Positions 59,521 through 64,000 of a DNA stretch of 64,000 bases are shown piece after piece. The notes under the pieces were generated by a model, which made no database searches, was not told where the DNA came from, and worked only from the letters and a program-made list of their open reading frames with translations. The DNA is from Actinomyces sp. (GTDB lineage Bacteria > Actinomycetota > Actinomycetes > Actinomycetales > Actinomycetaceae): assembly GCF_030524025.1 (NCBI RefSeq), contig NZ_JAUNHI010000008.1, positions 1 through 64,000 on the forward strand, given 5' to 3'. Every line of letters begins with the position of its first letter. The first letter of the stretch is position 1. A program made the position numbers and the translations under genes.

Positions 59521-59544
59521 GCGTGAGGGGGCGTGCCCCGCGGC

Positions 59545-60282
59545 TTACTTGCCCTGGTTGGCGACGGCGGCGATCTTCGCCTCGGCCTCCGGGTCGAGGT
59601 AGCGCCCGCCCTTGGTCAGCGGCTTGAGGGTCTCCTCGTCGAGCTCGTAGACCAGCGGGATGCCGGTGGGAATGTTGACCCCGGCGATGTCGTCGTCGGA
59701 GATCTCGTCGAGGTGCTTGACGATGGCGCGCAGGGAGTTGCCGTGCGCGGCGATCATGACGGTCCGGCCGGTCTTGATCTCCGGGACGATCGTGTCCTCC
59801 CAGTAGGGCAGGAGACGGTCGAGGACGTCCTTGAGGCACTCGGTGGCGGGGATCGGCTCACCGGCGTAGCGCGGGTCGGCGTCCTGGGAGAACTCGCTGC
59901 CCAGCTCGATGGGCGGCGGGGGGACGTCGTAGGAGCGCCGCCAGAGCATGAACTGCTCGTCGCCGTACTCGTCGCGGGTCTGCTTCTTGTTCTTGCCCTG
60001 CAGGGCGCCATAGTGGCGCTCGTTGAGGCGCCAGTGGCGGGTGACGGGGATCCAGTGGCGGTCGGCGGCGTCCAGGGACAGGTTGGCGGTCATGATGGCC
60101 CGGCGCAGCATCGAGGTGAAGAGCGTGTCGGGCAGGACGCCGGCCTCCTTGAGGAGCTCGCCGCCACGCACCGCCTCGGCCCGGCCCTTCTCCGACAGCG
60201 GGACGTCGACCCAGCCGGTGAACAGGTTCTTCGCATTCCATTCGCTCTCGCCGTGGCGGAGCAGCACAAGGGTGTAAGCCAT
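59545..60282 (-). CDS. gpmA: 2,3-bisphosphoglycerate-dependent phosphoglycerate mutase
   Basis: A 245-residue glycolytic enzyme interconverting 3- and 2-phosphoglycerate. The phospho-His motif [21 protein letters not shown] opens the protein. [24 protein letters not shown] and the second His in [17 protein letters not shown] complete the active site. Length and sequence are typical of the dPGM family. The ATG at 60282 has CAGGAT 6 nt upstream, a leaderless-type arrangement matching that of the TRIC gene. It is a single gene between two terminators. Confidence 0.95.
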   Translation of the reverse strand: MAYTLVLLRHGESEWNAKNLFTGWVDVPLSEKGRAEAVRGGELLKEAGVLPDTLFTSMLRRAIMTANLSLDAADRHWIPVTRHWRLNERHYGALQGKNKKQTRDEYGDEQFMLWRRSYDVPPPPIELGSEFSQDADPRYAGEPIPATECLKDVLDRLLPYWEDTIVPEIKTGRTVMIAAHGNSLRAIVKHLDEISDDDIAGVNIPTGIPLVYELDEETLKPLTKGGRYLDPEAEAKIAAVANQGK

Positions 60283-60313
60283 GCCCCTATCCTGCCAGCC
60301 CGGGGCGGAGGCC

Positions 60314-60357
60314 ACCAGGCCCCTGACGTCCTAGATCGAGGACCTCAGGGGCCTGGT
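60314..60357 (-). terminator. Terminator of lsr2
   Basis: A 13-bp outer stem (ACCAGGCCCCTGA and its complement) plus a 5-bp inner stem (GTCCT/AGGAC) lies 38 bp after the lsr2 stop and just before the gpmA start region. There is no strong U-run, but the hairpin is long and isolated. Confidence 0.7.
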
Positions 60358-60394
60358 AGTCCGGGCGCGCAGCGGGCCAGGTCTCACCGCCGGA

Positions 60395-60721
60395 TCACTG
60401 GGCGGCGTAGTAGGCCTCACGGATCGGCGCGGAGATCCGGCCACGGTCGGAGACCTCGTGGCCATTGGCCCGCGCCCACTCGCGGATCTTCTGGGTCTCG
60501 CCCGACGAGGCGCGGGCGGCGCCACGGCGTCGGGTGGACCGGCGACCGGAGATGCGGCGGGCCTTGGCGGTCCACTCCTCAACCGACTCGCGCAGCGCCG
60601 CCGCGTGCTCGTCGTTGAGATCGATCTCGTAGGTAACGCCATCGAGGGCGAAGGTGACCGTCTGGGTCGCCTCGGAGTTGTCGATGTCGTCCACAAGAAT
60701 GATCTGCGTCTTCTGCGCCAT
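60395..60721 (-). CDS. lsr2: Lsr2 nucleoid-associated protein
   Basis: A 108-residue xenogeneic silencer, the actinobacterial H-NS analogue. The N-terminal dimerisation domain is QKTQIILVDDIDNSEATQTV...GVTYEIDLN, the linker is Arg-rich (RRISGRRSTRRRGAA), and the C-terminal DNA-binding domain ends with REWARANGHEVSDRGRIS containing the AT-hook-like RGR. It bridges AT-rich DNA and represses acquired genes. The gene has a good promoter (60785-60813), a ribosome binding site (GAGGA) and its own terminator. It is complete. Confidence 0.95.
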   Translation of the reverse strand: MAQKTQIILVDDIDNSEATQTVTFALDGVTYEIDLNDEHAAALRESVEEWTAKARRISGRRSTRRRGAARASSGETQKIREWARANGHEVSDRGRISAPIREAYYAAQ

Positions 60722-60784
60722 GATCCTCTTCCTCAGTCACGTTTAGGGGACCCCGCACTGGCCGCGGAATCGTTCGTGGCAAAC

Positions 60785-60813
60785 ACCGTAAACGTTATTC
60801 TTCCCCCGCGCAA
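60785..60813 (-). promoter_or_regulatory. lsr2 promoter
   Basis: On the minus strand TTGCGC (60813-60808), a 17-nt spacer and TACGGT (60790-60785) form a sigma-70-type promoter in a locally AT-rich patch, about 65 bp ahead of the lsr2 start. The rest of 60814-61034 holds no recognised feature. Confidence 0.65.
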
Positions 60814-61034
60814 GGATTCGGGGCATTCACGACACCATCACCTAGGAGATCCTCAGGCTCGCCGGCGCCCACTCGGATGCCGAACTGACGACCAGGCACC
60901 GCAGCCTGTTGCTCACCGCGGGCACAGTTGCGAGAGGCATCCGACAGTGTCATTGCGGCGGACACGGCGGGCGGCACAGAGAACCAAGGGCGAGACGCGC
61001 GGGGAGGCATGCGCAGGCCACCGGACAAGAACAA

Positions 61035-61060
61035 GGCCCCGGACCGCATGGTCCGGGGCC
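61035..61060 (-). terminator. Terminator of tRNA-Thr
   Basis: A perfect 11-bp stem (GGCCCCGGACC and complement) with a 4-nt loop lies 5 bp beyond the tRNA 3' end. On the minus strand it is followed by TTGTTCTTG. This is a typical intrinsic terminator. Confidence 0.85.
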
Positions 61061-61065
61061 GGGCG

Positions 61066-61138
61066 AGCCACCTGTGGGAATCGAACCCACGACCTATTCA
61101 TTACGAGTGAATCGCTCTGCCGACTGAGCTAAGGTGGC
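61066..61138 (-). tRNA. tRNA-Thr (anticodon CGU)
   Basis: A 73-nt cloverleaf on the minus strand. The acceptor stem is GCCACCT with AGGTGGC, the D-loop has TAGCTCAGTCGGCAGAGC, the anticodon stem-loop is ATTCA-CTCGTAA-TGAAT (anticodon CGT), and the T-arm is GTGGGTTCGATTCCCAC. The CCA end is not encoded. It reads ACG codons. No integrated element is attached to its 3' end. Confidence 0.95.
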
Positions 61139-61257
61139 ACACTGCACAAGCAGCACGAGGTAGGCTACCCCCGCAGCACCTCGAGGCGCAAACCGGCCGA
61201 GCCGCGGGCGCCCGTGGTCCTGGACACAGCACATACCGCCCTGCACGGAGGTCACCG

Positions 61258-62694
61258 ATGACCGAGCACAACCCCCCTCCCGCACACTCCCCCGGCGTCA
61301 CGGACCGGGGCGACGCCGGATACGACAAGGCGCTCAAGAACCGCCACATCCAGATGATCGCCATTGGAGGGTCGATCGGCACCGGCCTCTTCCTGGGGGC
61401 GGGCCGCCTCGCCCAGGGAGGGGCCGGGCTGGCCCTGGCCTACGCCGTGTGCGGCGTCTTCGCCTTCGTCATGGTCCGCGCCCTGGGCGAGCTGGCGATC
61501 CGGCGCCCGTCCTCAGGCGCCTTCGTGTCCTACGCCCGGGAGTTCCTCGGGGAGAAGGGCGCCTACGTGACCGGCTGGTTCTTCTTCCTCGACTGGGCGG
61601 TCACGGTCATGGCCGACATCACCGCCGTCGCCCTCTACCTCCACTACTGGAGCGCCTTCGACAGGATCCCTCAATGGATCCTGGCACTGGCCGCCCTCGC
61701 ACTCGTCTTCATCCTCAACATGCTCAATGTCAAGATGTTCGGCGAGGCGGAGTTCTGGTTCGCCCTCATCAAGGTCTCCGCCATCGTGCTGTTCATGGTG
61801 GCCGCGATCTGGGCGATCCTCGCCGGAGCCCCGATCGGTAACTCAACGGCCGGTCTGCACAACATCACTGACAACGGAGGGTTCTTCCCCGAGGGCCTGC
61901 CCATCGTCTTCACGCTCACGCTCGGGGTCATCTTTGCCTTCGGCGGCACCGAGATGGTCGGCGTGGCCGCCGGAGAGGCCGCCGACGCCGTCAGGGTCCT
62001 GCCCAAGGCCATCAACTCCATGATCCTGCGCATCTTCGTGTTCTATGTCGGCTCGGTCATCCTCATGACACTCGTCCTGCCCTACACCGCCTACTCGGGG
62101 GGCGAGTCGCCCTTCGTCACCTTCTTCTCCGGGATCGGAATCCCCCACGCCGGGGACATCATCCAGGTCGTCGTGCTGACCGCCGCCCTGTCCTCCCTCA
62201 ACGCGGGGCTCTACGCCACCGGCAGGACGCTGCGCTCGATGGCGGTTGCCGGCGAGGCACCGCGCATGGCCGCCACACTCAACAAGAACCAGGTGCCGGC
62301 CGGCGGCATCATCATCACCTCGGCGCTGGGCCTGTTCGGCGTGCTGCTCAACGCATTCCTGCCCGGAACCGCCTTCGAGATCGTCATGAACCTCGCGGGC
62401 ATCGGCATCGCCGGCACGTGGTCGGCAATCCTCGTCACCCACCTCGCCTTCCTGCGCCGGGTGCGGCGGGGCGAGGACAGCCGCCCGGCCTACCGGATGC
62501 CCCTGGCGCCGTTCTCCAACTATGCGGCACTCCTCTTCTTCGCCGTCGTCGTGGTCTCCAACCTCAGCTCGTCGGCCGGCCGCTGGACACTAGCGCTGTT
62601 CGTCATCGTCGTCCTGCTCATGGTCGCCGGCTGGTACACCGTGCGCGGCTCGATCCGCTCCGACCTGCTCGACGACATCGTCGACGCCGAGTGA
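61258..62694 (+). CDS. Amino acid permease, AnsP/GabP type (probable asparagine permease)
   Basis: A 478-residue APC-superfamily permease with twelve helices. The N-terminal LKNRHIQMIAIGGSIGTGLFLGAG and the SSGAFVSYAREFLGEKGAYVTGW block are characteristic of the amino acid transporter (AAT) family. FGGTEMVGVAAGEA in TM6 is part of the substrate path. It resembles AnsP-type asparagine permeases. The next gene, after 23 bp, is an asparaginase, which supports asparagine as substrate. The ATG has CGGAGG 6 nt upstream. Confidence 0.8.
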   Translation: MTEHNPPPAHSPGVTDRGDAGYDKALKNRHIQMIAIGGSIGTGLFLGAGRLAQGGAGLALAYAVCGVFAFVMVRALGELAIRRPSSGAFVSYAREFLGEKGAYVTGWFFFLDWAVTVMADITAVALYLHYWSAFDRIPQWILALAALALVFILNMLNVKMFGEAEFWFALIKVSAIVLFMVAAIWAILAGAPIGNSTAGLHNITDNGGFFPEGLPIVFTLTLGVIFAFGGTEMVGVAAGEAADAVRVLPKAINSMILRIFVFYVGSVILMTLVLPYTAYSGGESPFVTFFSGIGIPHAGDIIQVVVLTAALSSLNAGLYATGRTLRSMAVAGEAPRMAATLNKNQVPAGGIIITSALGLFGVLLNAFLPGTAFEIVMNLAGIGIAGTWSAILVTHLAFLRRVRRGEDSRPAYRMPLAPFSNYAALLFFAVVVVSNLSSSAGRWTLALFVIVVLLMVAGWYTVRGSIRSDLLDDIVDAE

Positions 62695-62717
62695 GCGCCC
62701 CCGCGTAGTCTGGGCGC

Positions 62718-63728
62718 ATGCGCGTCCATCTCACGTACGCAGGCGGCACGATCGGCATGGTCGACTCGCCCCGGGGCCTGGTCCCGGGGGCCGACCTCGA
62801 GGGCTGGCTCGAGGGCGTGCTCCCGGGCACCGGCCAGCAGGGGTCGCCCCTGGAGGTGACGGTCACCTCCCTCGACCCGCTCATCGACTCCTCCAACGCC
62901 ACCCCGGAGTCCTGGCAGGCGATCATCGATGACCTGCGCGCCCGGACCGAGGCGCAGGCCTTCGTCGTCCTCCACGGCACCGACACGATGGCCTACACGA
63001 CGGCGGCCCTGTCCTACGCGCTGACCGACCTGGACACCCCGGTCGTCGTCACCGGGTCCCAGCTGCCTCTGGGGGTGGTCGGCTCCGACGCCGTCGGCAA
63101 CGTCGTCGGTGCGCTGTGCGCCGCCACCTCCGGCCGCCTCCGGGGGGTCGGCCTCTTCTTCGGCCAGCACCTCCTGGCGGGCAACCGGGCGACGAAGACC
63201 AGCTCGTGGGCCTTCGAGGGCTTCGTCTCCCCATGCGCGCCGCCCCTGGCGACGGCCGGCGCCCCCTGGCGGTGGGCGGCCCCGGAGCCGCTCGGCACCG
63301 GCTGGCGGGCGGCGGCGCCCTACCGGCGGCACGACGTCGTCGTGCTCGACCTCGCCCCGGGGATCACCGCCGCGCGCCTCAGCGCACTGCTGTCCCCGGC
63401 TCCCGAGGCCGTCGTCCTGCGCGCCTTCGGCACGGGCAATGTCCCCAGCGCCGAGCCGGGCCTGACCGAGGCGTTGAGCGCCGTCATCGAGGCGGGGACC
63501 GCGGTGGTCGTAGCCTCCCAGTGCCAGCAGGCGCAGGTCCTGCTCGGCCACTACGAGTCCGGGGAGGCGCTCGCCCGACTCGGGGCGGTCGACAGTGGCG
63601 ACATGACCCTGGAGGCCACCTACGCCAAGATCCAGTTCCTCCTCAGCCAGGGCCTGCGGGGCCCGGACCTGGCTGCGGCGATGGGCCGCTCGATCGCCGG
63701 GGAACTGAGCCCGGCCGCCCCCGCCTGA
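62718..63728 (+). CDS. ansA: L-asparaginase (type I-like, cytoplasmic)
   Basis: A 336-residue amidohydrolase turning L-asparagine into aspartate and ammonia. The two catalytic threonines are in YAGGTIGM (near residue 11) and VLHGTDTMAYT (near residue 89), with the Asp next to the second. DPLIDSSNATPESW, VTGSQLPLG and LRAFGTGNVPS are further family blocks. There is no signal peptide, in line with the type I enzymes. The ATG follows TAGTCT (62706-62711) by 6 nt, so besides cotranscription with the permease it may have its own leaderless promoter. Confidence 0.88.
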   Translation: MRVHLTYAGGTIGMVDSPRGLVPGADLEGWLEGVLPGTGQQGSPLEVTVTSLDPLIDSSNATPESWQAIIDDLRARTEAQAFVVLHGTDTMAYTTAALSYALTDLDTPVVVTGSQLPLGVVGSDAVGNVVGALCAATSGRLRGVGLFFGQHLLAGNRATKTSSWAFEGFVSPCAPPLATAGAPWRWAAPEPLGTGWRAAAPYRRHDVVVLDLAPGITAARLSALLSPAPEAVVLRAFGTGNVPSAEPGLTEALSAVIEAGTAVVVASQCQQAQVLLGHYESGEALARLGAVDSGDMTLEATYAKIQFLLSQGLRGPDLAAAMGRSIAGELSPAAPA

Positions 63729-63854
63729 TCCGGGCGGCCGCGCTCGGCGGCCCGGCCTGGTCCGGGCGGCCGAGCCCGTGGGCGGAGGGAGCCCGTGGGC
63801 TGAGCGAGCCCGCAACGAGGCCCGTCGGCTCGGGTCAACTCCCGCCCGCGGTCC

Positions 63855-64000
63855 CTACTCCGTGGCGCCGCAGGTCAGCCCCTCCTCGGGCATGACCCCC
63901 GACAACAGGTAGGAGTCGACCGCCTCGGTCACGCACTGGCCGGCCCGGCCGTAGGCCGTGTGCCCGTCGCCGTCCCAGGTGAGCAGCCGGCCGGAGTCGA
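63855..64000 (-). CDS. C-terminal end of a TAP-like alpha/beta hydrolase (partial)
   Basis: The last 47 codons of a minus-strand gene that runs off the window. They read SGRLLTWDGDGHTAYGRAGQ, then CVTEAVDSYLLSGVMPEEG and LTCGATE. The DGHTAYG motif carries the catalytic His of secreted tripeptidyl-aminopeptidase-like hydrolases, and the paired Cys residues form the typical C-terminal disulfide. The rest of the protein and its signal sequence lie outside. Confidence 0.75.
   Translation of the reverse strand, partial: DSGRLLTWDGDGHTAYGRAGQCVTEAVDSYLLSGVMPEEGLTCGATE

Noticed and set aside
61066..61138. tRNA-Thr as an integration site of a mobile element
   Set aside because: A terminator follows the tRNA directly, no partial duplicate of its 3' end was noticed nearby, and no integrase is in the window.

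Overview
The window is chromosomal DNA of a high-GC actinobacterium, most likely Actinomyces or a close relative. Evidence: very GC-rich codons; Lsr2, CarD, a SenX3/RegX3-type pair beside PhoU, an actinobacterial HrpA and a SprT-like protease; and at least eleven genes that start 6-7 nt after a -10 hexamer, the leaderless arrangement common in actinobacteria. There is no phage module, CRISPR array, rRNA or intact insertion sequence.

Layout. 0-12 kb: GT87 mannosyltransferase, APP1-type phosphatase, VIT1-like metal transporter, TRIC channel, CDF exporter, a CydDC-like ABC exporter pair with a palindromic operator upstream, and CutC. 12-16 kb: metF-metE behind an S-box (SAM) riboswitch whose closing helix overlaps the metF Shine-Dalgarno. 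16-18.2 kb: a hydrolase lacking its nucleophile serine, a DUF192 protein, and remnants of a PTS (EIIA, EIIB) and a PfkB kinase. 18-28 kb: HrpA, cardiolipin synthase, a secreted amidase-like protein, a SprT protease, and an ogt-alkA repair pair in which alkA has been cut and joined to an IS256-type transposase fragment.

28-47.4 kb is a complete L-rhamnoside utilisation locus: a LacI regulator, MFS importer, rhamnose isomerase, rhamnulokinase, rhamnulose-1-phosphate aldolase, CocE-type hydrolase, GH106 and two GH78 rhamnosidases, and a GH1 beta-glucosidase. Three near-identical LacI operators lie at the transcription starts of its three forward units. The enzymes lack obvious signal peptides, so rhamnosides (for example plant rutinosides) are probably imported and split in the cytoplasm. 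The first GH78 gene carries an 8-bp deletion relative to its neighbour.

47.4-54.4 kb: a small XRE-regulated membrane-protein operon with a decayed last gene and a striking operator array, a 30-codon gene with a structured leader, two MFS transporters and a carboxylesterase that also lacks its nucleophile serine. 54.4-64 kb: carD-ispD, the senX3-regX3-like pair with phoU divergent, gpmA, lsr2, tRNA-Thr(CGU), an asparagine-permease-like gene with asparaginase, and the end of a TAP-type hydrolase.

The most unusual genome-scale feature is a dispersed 23-bp repeat (core CATATGTCCCGATCTCG) found as one to three head-to-tail units at ten places. It lies at gene ends and in intergenic gaps, supplies the stop codon and last residues of cutC and ispD, and in several places is followed by a shared promoter-like motif.
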